From Rhodospirillales bacterium (GTDB lineage: Bacteria > Pseudomonadota > Alphaproteobacteria > BOG-932 > Roseiterribacteraceae), in the NCBI GenBank assembly GCA_003165335.1, contig PLTD01000038.1, forward strand, positions 526 to 61,188: a stretch of 60,663 nt of DNA. Reading direction: 5' to 3'. The first letter of the stretch is position 1, and each line of letters opens with the position of its first letter. Shown one piece after another: positions 24,575-33,553 of the stretch. The position numbers and the translations under genes are program-made. The notes under the pieces are model-generated. The model saw only the letters and a program-made list of their open reading frames with translations. It did not search any database and was not told the DNA's origin.

Positions 24575-26833
24575 TTAGTGTACGCTCGGAGTCTTGAAAA
24601 TTCCAAGGTCCTTCAGGCTGAAGGTGAGCAGAACCGCCGTGCCAGAAGTGCCGCCGCTGATGCGCGTTTGGTCGTGGCTTATAAGAAGAGTGAAGGAGGA
24701 GCAGTCGTCCGCGTAGCCCCCGCTAATACCGTAACGCAGTACGGTGCGCGGCTGGGTGAGTTCGGCTGTTTCTGTGCCCGAAATAGACCAGTGGGCGTTG
24801 AATTTGTAAAAGGTTCCCAGCGATATTTCGTTGGTTTCCGGTGCAAGGAAATTAGGCTCTTTTATCGCGCCTCCAAAGAGATAGGTTTTTATCGCGCCTC
24901 CAAAGAGATAGGTTCCGGTAAAGCCGTAATCGTCGGGCCCGACTTTGAAATTAATCTCTTGCAGATGGTCGCTCTTTAAATCATTTGCGAGTTGGAAACG
25001 ATAATCGATGTCTATCAGTTTTCCGGGAGCGATTTCGAGCTCTCCGACAATGTCCGAAAACCGGGTCACGAGGCCGGAATCGGTCGGATACAACGTGTCG
25101 CCGGAAATGCGGTAGCTCTCACCAAGAAAGAAGTTCGTGTAGCCGGTGCCCAAATTATAAAGGCCCGTCCGCACGCCATAGGTCACGCGCGAACCTCCCT
25201 CGATCCGATCGACGCCGGGAAAGCGATTGCCGGAAAAGATATTCGACTCTTCTATTTGAATGTCGTTGCTATCCTCGTTCGGAATGGCCTTGTTGTTGGC
25301 GTAGGCAGGTGCGACGACGAACGAGACGATCGGCTCGACAATCATATTTGCGTAGCCGACCGGTCGCTCTAGGGGATAGCTCAGTACGGCGTAGGCTTGC
25401 GGGAAAACGCGGCCCACGCTCGGCTTTGCCGTGGTCTGATCCGTAATCGGGTCTGGCTGTGCGTTCTGAGTCCAGTAATAATCGGTCTCGGCGGAAGCGT
25501 TCAGAACGGTCACCAGGCCACTATCACCGATCAGCTTGCGGCTCCAACTGGCATTGTTGGTGAAACGCTCGACGCTTTCCCCTGGGATGATGCCGGGCAA
25601 TCTCTGGAGATCGAGAATACTGCCGCTATCGGCCCAACGACCACCCAAGGTATCGCCTGGATCGCCGAGAAACGAATAAGAAACATAGGGCAGGGCGTGT
25701 GGCTGGTCGGAATTTATATTGGCGCGCAAATCTTGAAATGAGTAAACGCTGGCTATTATGTAATCTCGATCAAAAAAACCTTCAACATATGCCGTCGAAG
25801 GAAGTACCTGTAGGGATGAGTACTGATACTTGAGGACGTAGATGTCATCTTCCGTGCGAGCAAAATTGAATCCCGCCCGCCAATTATCGGAAAGGTCGAA
25901 TTCACCTTCTGCGAAGATATGACCTCGAATTGTTTTATCGTCCGGATTGGGCGAGTTTTGGGGATATTGCCTGATGTTCGATTCCGCCAGACTTCCCGAC
26001 AGTTGGATCTGTCCAGTGTCGAACCTCTCGCGGAATATCCCACCCAGCAACGGTCCCTGCTCACTGTAGTATCCGCCGTCGAGCTGCAGATCCATGTCGG
26101 GCGCAATGTCGAAGTAATAGGCGCTGAGACTGAATATGCCGAGCTGGCTGCGATACCCGATCTCTGAATAGAGAAGGCCGTCGGCTCGTTTGACGCTGGG
26201 ATCGTAGGTAGAAAAATAGGGTGTCCAGGCAATCGGTAAGCCGTCGAGCTCAAAGGTCGCGTCGTGATAATAAAGCCGTTTGTTGTCGCTGTCGTGAATG
26301 ACCTTAACGGCTTTGATTTGCCAGGTCGGCGGCTGTGTCGGATCGTTCTTGCAAAGTTCGCATGACGAATAAACGCCGCGGTTTATCGTCATTACATCCC
26401 CGTCTTTATCTGCTTGCTGTCCAACCAAACGGGAGTTGTCGGCCAGAAGTCCTGAGACATTGCGCATGAAGGCTTGGCGCATATCGTCGGTAATCTCAAG
26501 GTAGTCGCCAAAATAGATATTGCCCACATCATCGACCAATTTCACGTCGCCGGTGGCGATCACAATGTCGGTCGACTGATTCCAGATCACATGCTCGGCA
26601 AGCAGCATGCTGGCCCCTTGCACGAGTTCGACATGCCCGTTGGCGGAAACGGTGTTGTTCACATCGTCCTTGGTCACCGTATCGGCTGAGAGGACGACAT
26701 TCTTGTCGGATTTATCGACGCCGGCAGCGTGTTGGACTTGTGCGTCGACCGGCATCCCAGGCAGGGCAAGCGCCAAGGTGGTAAGGCCGAGAGAGGCCAA
26801 GCGAGTCGTGGCACGGGGAATACGATGCGGCAT
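24575..26833 (-). CDS. lptD: LPS-assembly outer-membrane protein LptD
   Basis: 752 residues. A signal peptide covers about 1-32 (ends PVDAQ). An OstA/LptA-like beta-jelly-roll spans about 45-180 (VVLSADTVTKDD, ANGHVELVQG, IYFGDYLEITDD). A large C-terminal beta-barrel follows, with alternating aromatic strands. Cysteines in SSCELCKN are the expected disulfide site. LptD with LptE inserts LPS into the outer membrane. The start at 26833 (MPHRIPRATTRL) gives a clean signal peptide; the frame extends upstream only through a TTG codon. An exact 9-residue tandem duplication (TYLFGGAIK twice) lies in the C-terminal barrel. surA/pdxA, common neighbours, are not here. Confidence 0.9.
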   Translation of the reverse strand: MPHRIPRATTRLASLGLTTLALALPGMPVDAQVQHAAGVDKSDKNVVLSADTVTKDDVNNTVSANGHVELVQGASMLLAEHVIWNQSTDIVIATGDVKLVDDVGNIYFGDYLEITDDMRQAFMRNVSGLLADNSRLVGQQADKDGDVMTINRGVYSSCELCKNDPTQPPTWQIKAVKVIHDSDNKRLYYHDATFELDGLPIAWTPYFSTYDPSVKRADGLLYSEIGYRSQLGIFSLSAYYFDIAPDMDLQLDGGYYSEQGPLLGGIFRERFDTGQIQLSGSLAESNIRQYPQNSPNPDDKTIRGHIFAEGEFDLSDNWRAGFNFARTEDDIYVLKYQYSSLQVLPSTAYVEGFFDRDYIIASVYSFQDLRANINSDQPHALPYVSYSFLGDPGDTLGGRWADSGSILDLQRLPGIIPGESVERFTNNASWSRKLIGDSGLVTVLNASAETDYYWTQNAQPDPITDQTTAKPSVGRVFPQAYAVLSYPLERPVGYANMIVEPIVSFVVAPAYANNKAIPNEDSNDIQIEESNIFSGNRFPGVDRIEGGSRVTYGVRTGLYNLGTGYTNFFLGESYRISGDTLYPTDSGLVTRFSDIVGELEIAPGKLIDIDYRFQLANDLKSDHLQEINFKVGPDDYGFTGTYLFGGAIKTYLFGGAIKEPNFLAPETNEISLGTFYKFNAHWSISGTETAELTQPRTVLRYGISGGYADDCSSFTLLISHDQTRISGGTSGTAVLLTFSLKDLGIFKTPSVH
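24861..24914. repeat. 27-bp perfect tandem duplication inside lptD
   Basis: Two identical adjacent 27-bp units (24861-24887 and 24888-24914) start TTTATCGCGCC and end GATAGGTT. On the coding strand they encode TYLFGGAIK twice. The unit is a multiple of three, so the frame is kept. It adds residues within a predicted barrel strand or hairpin. Exact identity suggests a recent slippage duplication or an assembly artefact. Confidence 0.95.
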
Positions 26834-26930
26834 GAACCGGATCAACTCAGTAGGACCTATGAACGGCAAAAGCTGTCCCGCGAAAGCGCAACCGAGTCAA
26901 TGGCGACTGTTGCAATTTTGATGACGCAAG

Positions 26931-28370
26931 TCAGTCGCGGCGGGGGCGGGGTACTGCTTGAAGGAAGGCCGGGATGCGATTTCCGAAACCAACGACAGTC
27001 TCCGGCTCATCCTGGTCCTCATCCGCGCGCTGCCGACGCCGACTTTCGTTGGCCGATCTGCGGATTGGCTCCGACTTGGGGGCAGTTGGGCGGTTTGAGC
27101 GATGTCTTGGCGGCGGCGCCGCGGTGCTCGTCGCCATCTCATCCGGCTCCGGCGAAGGTGCTTCTGCTGCCGCTTCGCGGGTTTTGCGGCCTGACGGCCT
27201 GCGAGCCCTGGCGGGTGGCTCCTGATCTTCATTGTCAGATGTGTCAACCGCAAAGCCATCGAGTGCGACTTCCGGAATCGTCGTCCCGATCAGTTTTTCG
27301 ATGCCTGCCAGCAACTTCGCATCGTCGCCGGTCACCAGCATGAAGGCCCGCCCTGACATTCCGGCGCGGCCTGTGCGGCCGATGCGATGGACGTAATCCT
27401 CCGAATGGGTCGGAACGTCGAAATTGAACACGTGGCTCAGGCCTTTAATGTCCAGACCACGGGCGGCCACGTCGCTGCATACCATCAACCTAAGCTCGTT
27501 CGCCTTGAACTTCGCCAGAGTCTCGGTGCGGGCCGATTGCGCCATATCGCCATGCAGCGCGCCGGCGTCGAAACCGTGGCTGACGAGCGATTTATGGACG
27601 ATCGCCACATCGCGTTTGCGGTTGCAGAAAATCAGCGCGTTTTTGACGTCTTCCGATTTGATCAGGAACCGCAGAGCATTACGCTTTTCGGCATGCGTTA
27701 CGCGAACGATCGCTTGGGTTACGGTGGTCGCTGCGGATGCGGGCGGCGACACCGAAACCTCGACCGGATTGTTCAGGAACTGGTCGGATAAGCGGCGAAT
27801 TTCGGGCGGTAGGGTGGCCGAAAACATCAATGTCTGCCGCGATGGGCGCAGCTTCGAGACGATCTTCTCGATGTCCGGGATGAAACCCATATCCAACATC
27901 CGGTCGCATTCGTCGATGATCAGGAATCGAATGTCGGTCGGCAGAATATTGCCGCGCTCGATCTGATCGAGAAGTCGGCCTGGCGTTGCGATCAGCACAT
28001 CGACCCCGCGGTCCAGCTTTTTTGTCTGGTCCGACATCGATTCGCCGCCGATCAGCAGCACCGTGTTCAGCTTGTGATATTTTCCATAGACGGCGAAGCT
28101 TTGTTCGACCTGCGCCGCAAGCTCACGGGTCGGCTCCAGGATCAGTGAACGCGGCATCCGTGCCTTCGCTCGACCAGCCGCCAACGCGTTGATCATCGGC
28201 AGCGTAAAGCTGGCGGTCTTGCCCGTCCCGGTCTGCGCAATTCCAAGCACATCGCGTCCCGCCAAGACATGCGGAATCGCCTTTTCCTGGATAGGAGTCG
28301 GGCTTTCATAGCCGGCCTCCACAAGCGCGCGAAGCGTCTCGGGATGTAGCCCCAATTCCGAAAACAACAT
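26931..28370 (-). CDS. DEAD-box RNA helicase, RhlE type
   Basis: 479 residues. All helicase motifs are visible: Q-motif TPIQEKAIP, Walker A AQTGTGKT (K51), PTRELA, TPGRLLD, motif II D153-E-C-D156, SATLP, ARGLDIKG and HRIGRTGR. The catalytic box reads DECD rather than DEAD; the first Glu and both Asp are kept, so ATPase activity is expected. After residue 375 a basic, low-complexity tail rich in Arg, Pro and Glu probably binds RNA non-specifically, as in RhlE. Roles in ribosome maturation and cold-adapted RNA turnover are usual. A 245-bp non-coding stretch separates it from the divergent hydrolase gene and may hold a long leader. Confidence 0.9.
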   Translation of the reverse strand: MLFSELGLHPETLRALVEAGYESPTPIQEKAIPHVLAGRDVLGIAQTGTGKTASFTLPMINALAAGRAKARMPRSLILEPTRELAAQVEQSFAVYGKYHKLNTVLLIGGESMSDQTKKLDRGVDVLIATPGRLLDQIERGNILPTDIRFLIIDECDRMLDMGFIPDIEKIVSKLRPSRQTLMFSATLPPEIRRLSDQFLNNPVEVSVSPPASAATTVTQAIVRVTHAEKRNALRFLIKSEDVKNALIFCNRKRDVAIVHKSLVSHGFDAGALHGDMAQSARTETLAKFKANELRLMVCSDVAARGLDIKGLSHVFNFDVPTHSEDYVHRIGRTGRAGMSGRAFMLVTGDDAKLLAGIEKLIGTTIPEVALDGFAVDTSDNEDQEPPARARRPSGRKTREAAAEAPSPEPDEMATSTAAPPPRHRSNRPTAPKSEPIRRSANESRRRQRADEDQDEPETVVGFGNRIPAFLQAVPRPRRD

Positions 28371-28615
28371 CAGGGACGCATTGCTCCTGTTTTCCGCTGA
28401 GCGGAAGATATGACCGGATTCTCTTTGGGCCGCATAGGCGGTCCCTGGAGTCCATGCCGATCCACGCCGGATGGCGCTTCGTGCGCGGACAATTGGGGAT
28501 CAGGCGCCCGAAGTCAAATGCCAATGCCGGGTTGGCCGAAAAGCGTGACGATATTATCGCAACACTTGGAAAAAAATCGGTGGCACAGGCCCGGTCGCGC
28601 GGGTAACGAGGCATT

Positions 28616-29317
28616 ATGGGAACAAAACCGACTCTGATCCTTCTGCCGGGGCAACTTTGCGATGCCGCGTTGTGGACCGCGCAGCTCGGCTCCTTGAGAG
28701 ACGTCGCCGACATGGTCGTCGGCGACCTGACGCTGGACGATACGGTGGAGGCAATGGCCGAGCGTGTGCTTGCCGCCGCTCCCCCGCGTTTCGCCCTTTG
28801 CGGCCTGTCGCTGGGTGGCTATGTCGCCTTCGAACTTCTCCGCCGCGCACAGAGCCGGGTGACCCATCTGGCGCTGATGAACACCTCCGCCCGCGCCGAC
28901 GCCGAGGAACAGGCCCGCCGCCGGGAACGGAGTCTGCGCGCCATCCAGATCGGAACCTTCAAAGGCGTAACCCCGCGCTTCCTGCCCACCATCATCCACC
29001 CCGTCCACGCCGCCGACCCGGCGATGGCGAAGATCGTGCTGGAGATGACCGAACGTGTCGGCCGCGTCGCCTTCGAGAAACAGCAACATGCGGCGATCAC
29101 GCGGCCCGACAGCCTGGCTCTACTGCCTGGCGTCGGCTGCCCGACACTAGTGATTGGCGGTCGGCAGGATCGTGTTACACCGCCGATTTTGCAGGATGAA
29201 ATTGCGGCGGGCATTTCCGGTGCACGGCTCGAGATTTTGGATGTCTGCGGCCACCTCGCGCCGATCGAACAGCCCGAAAGCGTCAACCGGCTGGTGCGCG
29301 ACTGGCTGAGAGGATAG
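28616..29317 (+). CDS. alpha/beta-fold hydrolase
   Basis: 233 residues. The nucleophile elbow CGLSLGGYVAFELL (G-x-S-x-G) follows the first strands (TLILLPGQLCDA). The acid lies in LVIGGRQDRVTP and the catalytic His in DVCGHLAPIEQPE. No signal peptide is present, so it is cytosolic. It resembles the small serine esterases near MhpC/BioH; the substrate is unknown. A GAGGCATT segment precedes the ATG. The last 35 bp overlap the 3' end of the convergent HAD gene. Confidence 0.85.
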   Translation: MGTKPTLILLPGQLCDAALWTAQLGSLRDVADMVVGDLTLDDTVEAMAERVLAAAPPRFALCGLSLGGYVAFELLRRAQSRVTHLALMNTSARADAEEQARRRERSLRAIQIGTFKGVTPRFLPTIIHPVHAADPAMAKIVLEMTERVGRVAFEKQQHAAITRPDSLALLPGVGCPTLVIGGRQDRVTPPILQDEIAAGISGARLEILDVCGHLAPIEQPESVNRLVRDWLRG

Positions 29318-29975
29318 AGCTTTTTGCCAGCAAGACCTTCACCTCATGAAGATCGTCGGCGACGGCGACGCTCAGCGTCCTCATTTCGTCGGTCGCCTCA
29401 AGCAGGTCGGGCACCATTACTGTCATCATGCCGGCGGCGTGGGCTGCGCGGACGCCGTTGTGGGAATCTTCCAGGGCGAGACAGTCCACTGGGTCCAGGC
29501 CCAGCCGTTCGGCGGCCTTCAGGAACGGGTCGGGGTTGGGTTTGCCGCGTGCATAGTCGCCGGCCGCGATCACAGTTTGAAATCGCGAGAGGACCCCGCT
29601 GGGGCTCAGTTGCAATTTGACTGCTGCGTGGCTCGATGAAGTGGCGATAGCCTTGGGTAGGCCTACACTCTCAAGATAATCGAGCAGTTCCAGCGCCCCG
29701 GGCTTTAGCGGCACGCCGGCTTCGTGCTGACTGCGCGCATGGGCCCAGACAGCTTCGTTATAGGCATCGATCGGGAAGTTTTCGCCGAAATGCTCCATTG
29801 CCACGGCCTGCCACGCCGGTCCCGGAAGCCCGACCATGCGCAGATGTACCGAAGAGGGCAGGTAGTGCCCCTGTGTCTTGGCGACATGCATCATCGCCTC
29901 GCGATAGACGACCTCGCTGTCGATCAGTAGGCCGTCCATATCGAAGACCACGCCAAGAACCCGACGGGGCAGCAT
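29283..29975 (-). CDS. HAD-superfamily phosphatase (beta-phosphoglucomutase-like)
   Basis: 230 residues. Motif I GVVFDMDGLLIDSE holds the nucleophile and acid/base Asp pair. Motif II TSSS (AIATSSSHAAV), motif III Lys in ARGKPNPDPFL, and motif IV LALEDSHNGVRAAHAAGM complete the HAD subfamily IA set with a helical cap. Likely a sugar-phosphate phosphatase or phosphomutase. Its ATG overlaps the stop of parE (TAATG), so it is translationally coupled to it. The 3' end overlaps the alpha/beta hydrolase by 35 bp. Confidence 0.85.
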   Translation of the reverse strand: MLPRRVLGVVFDMDGLLIDSEVVYREAMMHVAKTQGHYLPSSVHLRMVGLPGPAWQAVAMEHFGENFPIDAYNEAVWAHARSQHEAGVPLKPGALELLDYLESVGLPKAIATSSSHAAVKLQLSPSGVLSRFQTVIAAGDYARGKPNPDPFLKAAERLGLDPVDCLALEDSHNGVRAAHAAGMMTVMVPDLLEATDEMRTLSVAVADDLHEVKVLLAKSSILSASRAPAG

Positions 29976-31969
29976 TAGACGTCGAGGTCGAGGTCGCGGA
30001 CGAAGCGGGCGTTTTCCTGGATGAAACGGAAACGCGGTTCGGCGTTGCGGCCCATCAGCCGGTCGACGAGACCTGCGGCATCGGCACGGCCGTCTTCGGT
30101 GTCTGCCAGAGCCACCTTGATCAGCGTGCGCTTTTTCGGGTCCATGGTCGTGTCGCGCAATTGTGCCGCCGGCATTTCACCCAGGCCTTTGAAACGGCTG
30201 ATCTCGATTTTGCCGCGTTTGCCCTCGGCTTCGGCCAAGATCCGTTCCTTGTCGGCATCGTCGCGGGCATAAACGGCGTTGTTGCCCTGCACGATGCGAT
30301 AAAGCGGCGGCATCGCCAGGAACAGCCGGCCGTCCTTCAGCATCGGCAGCATCTCGCGATAGAAGAAAGTAATCAGCAACGAGGCGATATGGGCGCCATC
30401 CACGTCGGCGTCTGTCATGATGATCACGCGCTCATAGCGCAACCGGTCGGATGAGAAGTCTCGTCCGCTCCCGCCGCCCAAGGCCAGGATCAGATCCTGT
30501 ATCTCCTGGTTGGCCCGCATCTTGTCCAAACTGGCGCTTGCGACGTTCAGGATCTTCCCGCGCAGCGGCAGGATCGCCTGGGTTTCACGATTTCGTGCTT
30601 GCTTGGCCGATCCACCGGCGGAGTCGCCTTCGACGATGAACAGCTCGGTCCCTTCCGGGGTGGACTTGGCGCAATCGGCCAATTTCCCGGGAAGGCGCAG
30701 CTTTCGGGTCGCGCTTTTGCGCAGAAGGTCTTTATTGTCCTTCTTGCGCAGCCGGTCCTCGGCCTTGTCGATCAGCCGGTCCAGCAGGGCGCGGCTCGCC
30801 GCCGGGTTGCCGGTCAGCCAGTGGTCGAAATGGTCTTTGATAGCCTGTTCGACCAGCCGCGTCGCTTCCGCCGAGGCCAGACGTTCCTTGGTCTGTCCCT
30901 GAAACTGCGGCTCCCGGATAAAAATCGACAACAGCGCAGCGACACCGGCGGTCACATCGTCGGCGGTCAGTTGTTGGGCGCGTTTGTTTGCAACCAATTC
31001 GCCATAGGCCTTCAGCCCGCGCGTCAGAACGCTGCGCAGTCCCTGCTCGTGGGTGCCACCCTGCAGCGTCGGGATCGTATTGCAATAGGAATGGATGAAC
31101 CCTTCTTCGTCCTCCGGCCAAGCGACGGCCCATTCGACTTTGCCCTGTCCGCTCGGCAGATCGACCAACCCGGTGAAGGGTATCGGCGTCAGGCAGGAAC
31201 GGCCGTCCAGGTCACTGTCGAGGAAGTCGATCAGCCCGTTGGGGAACTTGAAAGTTTCCGACGGGGGAATATTCCCGTCGGGGGACAGCAAGCCGGAATC
31301 GCAGGTCCAGCGGATTTCGACGCCACGCTGTAGATAGGCCTTCGAGCGCGCCATCCGATAGAGGCGGGCCGGAATCATATGGGCATCGGGCCCGAATATC
31401 TCCGGGTCGGGATGAAAACTGATCGAGGTTCCCCGACGGTTTTGGATCGACCCGAGTGTTTGCAGTTTTTCCAGCGGCGCCCCTCGCGCATAGCGCTGCC
31501 GGAACAGCTGCCGATCGCGCGCCACCTCGACGACCAGATTGTCCGACAGCGCGTTCACGACCGACAGGCCGACGCCATGTAGCCCGCCCGACGTCGCATA
31601 GACCTTGCCGGAAAATTTGCCACCCGAATGTAGCGTCGTCAGGATGACTTCCAGCGCCGACTTGCCGGGATAGCCCGGATGTTCGTCGACCGGTATGCCG
31701 CGCCCGTTGTCGCGGACGGTCACCGTTCCGTCGGCTGCAAGCTCAAGCTCGATCCAACTCGCATGACCGGCCACGGCTTCGTCCATGCCATTGTCGAGCA
31801 GCTCGGCGACCAGATGATGCAGCGCCCGTTCGTCTGTCCCGCCGATATACATGCCCGGTCTGCGGCGTACCGGTTCAAGCCCCTCGAGAACCTCGATGTC
31901 CTGCGCGGAGTATGAGTCTCCTGGCTGATTTTTGGGCTGTCTGGCAGTGGAGTGGAAGAGGTCGCTCAT
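29975..31969 (-). CDS. parE: DNA topoisomerase IV subunit B
   Basis: 664 residues, the normal ParE length. The GHKL ATPase domain opens with the ordered motifs EPVRRRPGMYIGGTD and ELLDNGMDEA, then VRDNGRGIPV and GGLHGVGLSVVNALS. The transducer domain follows. The Toprim domain carries FIVEGDSAGGSAKQ and the DADVDGAHI metal site. Length and the lack of a long GyrB insert favour ParE over GyrB. It decatenates daughter chromosomes with ParC (not in this window). It follows the kinase gene at 72 bp on the same strand, and the HAD gene overlaps its stop codon. Confidence 0.93.
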   Translation of the reverse strand: MSDLFHSTARQPKNQPGDSYSAQDIEVLEGLEPVRRRPGMYIGGTDERALHHLVAELLDNGMDEAVAGHASWIELELAADGTVTVRDNGRGIPVDEHPGYPGKSALEVILTTLHSGGKFSGKVYATSGGLHGVGLSVVNALSDNLVVEVARDRQLFRQRYARGAPLEKLQTLGSIQNRRGTSISFHPDPEIFGPDAHMIPARLYRMARSKAYLQRGVEIRWTCDSGLLSPDGNIPPSETFKFPNGLIDFLDSDLDGRSCLTPIPFTGLVDLPSGQGKVEWAVAWPEDEEGFIHSYCNTIPTLQGGTHEQGLRSVLTRGLKAYGELVANKRAQQLTADDVTAGVAALLSIFIREPQFQGQTKERLASAEATRLVEQAIKDHFDHWLTGNPAASRALLDRLIDKAEDRLRKKDNKDLLRKSATRKLRLPGKLADCAKSTPEGTELFIVEGDSAGGSAKQARNRETQAILPLRGKILNVASASLDKMRANQEIQDLILALGGGSGRDFSSDRLRYERVIIMTDADVDGAHIASLLITFFYREMLPMLKDGRLFLAMPPLYRIVQGNNAVYARDDADKERILAEAEGKRGKIEISRFKGLGEMPAAQLRDTTMDPKKRTLIKVALADTEDGRADAAGLVDRLMGRNAEPRFRFIQENARFVRDLDLDV

Positions 31970-32041
31970 AGTGCCGAATTATGGTGAGAGGACGCGCTTA
32001 ACGCAAGCGGTACCGGTTCTTATCTGCACGACACACAACAG

Positions 32042-33412
32042 TTAGTGGAGGACCGGTCCTGTCGATTTTGGGGCGGCGCGAAGCGTGACCATCGCGACAG
32101 TGCCTTTGCCTCGCGCGCTCGTGATCTCGAGCCGGCCGCCGTGCAATTCCACGATTGTCTTTGCAAACGGGAGGCCCAGACCCGTCCCGGCGGATATCCG
32201 GCGGTTGGCATGTTTGACCTGCATGAAGGGTTGAAGGGCGAGTTCGATGTCATCCGGGTCCATCCCGATTCCGGTGTCGGCGACTTCGATCTCGATATCG
32301 CCGTTTGCTGCCTGCCTGCCGGCGAGCGTGATCGTACCGCCCGAGTCGGTGAATTTGATCGCATTGGAAAGAAGATTGTAGATGACCTGCCGTAGACGTG
32401 TGTCGTCGACTAGCCCGATCAGGGGGGCGTCGTCGGCTTCGAGTTGGAATCTCAATTTCGCCGAATCGGCCTGGAGACGCATAACGCTGAAACATTCGCG
32501 GAGCAGATCGCGAATATCGGTTTGCTGCAGGTCCATCTCCAGCCTCGATGCGCGGGTTTTGGCAAGATCGAGGATTGTGTTGATGAGCGACAGAAGATGT
32601 TTGCCGCTCATATGCACATCATGGGCATAGTCGATATAGCGGGGGCTGCCCAGCGGACCCAAAACCTGCTTCTCGAGCATCTCGGCGAAGCCGATGATCG
32701 CGTTTAGCGGGGTGCGCAACTCATGGCTCATGTTGGCCATGATGATGGATTTCCCCTCATTGGCTTCCTCGGCCGCGTTCTTCGCTTCGATCAGTTCGAC
32801 CGTGAGGCTCTCGTTGCGAATGCGCAGGCTGAATATGTCCCAAACCCACCTATTTAGAATTCGCGCGCTCATCAATAGTAACAGCAAATAGACAACGGTC
32901 ATGCTGCCCAGAAAGCGTGCGTTAATCGTGTGTTGCAGAAAGAATGTCATTGCGAGCGTGCCGAGCAACGGGACAGTCATGACGATGACCGCAGGATAGT
33001 AAACTCCGTAGATAGCCGTCGCTCCGGCGGCGAGGCCACCAATCCCCATGACCAGGAACATCCGATCCTCGACGTCCGGCGGCGTCAGCACCTGGGGCGC
33101 CATGAAGGCGATGATAAGTGCCGTCACCCCCAGCATCCCGGCGAATATTCTGCCCCAGTGCAATGTCGCGTGGTCGCTCCATCTGTGGCGCCGATAGACT
33201 AGCCACACGCCAAAGCGCAGCGCGCACCAAGCGATTCCGGTAGAAGCCCAAATCGTCAGCATCGTGCGCGATAGAGTGTTCCATAGTGCCCATACGGTCG
33301 CCAGATGAAGGATGATTGTTGCGATCATCGTCACCGGCGATTTGAGCCAAAGCCGAATTGCTTCGGCCTCGATCCTCTCGGACATGCGGCTATCTGGTGC
33401 CGGTTGTGCCAT
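32042..33412 (-). CDS. membrane sensor histidine kinase, PleC/DivJ-type catalytic core (copy A)
   Basis: 456 residues. About six transmembrane helices (20-200) with short loops form the input region; there is no PAS or extracytoplasmic domain. The HisKA motif MSHELRTPLNAIIGF has phospho-acceptor H230. The HATPase_c domain shows NLLSNAIKFTD (N box), VADTGIGM (G1) and GTGLGLPFAK (G2). The segment around GPLG, Y-x-D-Y-A-x-D-x-H, SGKHLLSLINTILDLAK closely fits the alphaproteobacterial PleC/DivJ kinase subgroup. The start at 33412 has AGGTGAAAG directly upstream; an upstream in-frame start at 33499 is less likely. It is the second of two tandem paralogues and probably shares a transcript with copy B. 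Confidence 0.88.
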   Translation of the reverse strand: MAQPAPDSRMSERIEAEAIRLWLKSPVTMIATIILHLATVWALWNTLSRTMLTIWASTGIAWCALRFGVWLVYRRHRWSDHATLHWGRIFAGMLGVTALIIAFMAPQVLTPPDVEDRMFLVMGIGGLAAGATAIYGVYYPAVIVMTVPLLGTLAMTFFLQHTINARFLGSMTVVYLLLLLMSARILNRWVWDIFSLRIRNESLTVELIEAKNAAEEANEGKSIIMANMSHELRTPLNAIIGFAEMLEKQVLGPLGSPRYIDYAHDVHMSGKHLLSLINTILDLAKTRASRLEMDLQQTDIRDLLRECFSVMRLQADSAKLRFQLEADDAPLIGLVDDTRLRQVIYNLLSNAIKFTDSGGTITLAGRQAANGDIEIEVADTGIGMDPDDIELALQPFMQVKHANRRISAGTGLGLPFAKTIVELHGGRLEITSARGKGTVAMVTLRAAPKSTGPVLH

Positions 33413-33553
33413 AACTTTCACCTGGCTTGGCCCCTTGTAAGCCCAGTTTTCCCGATCCGAACCTATCGGCGGAAGCGGCCGAAAAGCAATCGATTCCACT
33501 CCGGCGACCGCTTTGCATTCTTGGCGGCGGACTCCTGAAATTTTTGTTTGATA

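Noticed and set aside
28371-28615. Possible small gene in the helicase-hydrolase divergent gap (frame 28410-28637)
   Set aside because: No Shine-Dalgarno, biased composition, and it would overlap the hydrolase start; the gap is better read as two 5' leaders.
32946-32956. GTCATTGCGAG match to the REP-like palindrome arm
   Set aside because: It lies inside a kinase coding region and has no partner arm nearby, so it is a chance match.
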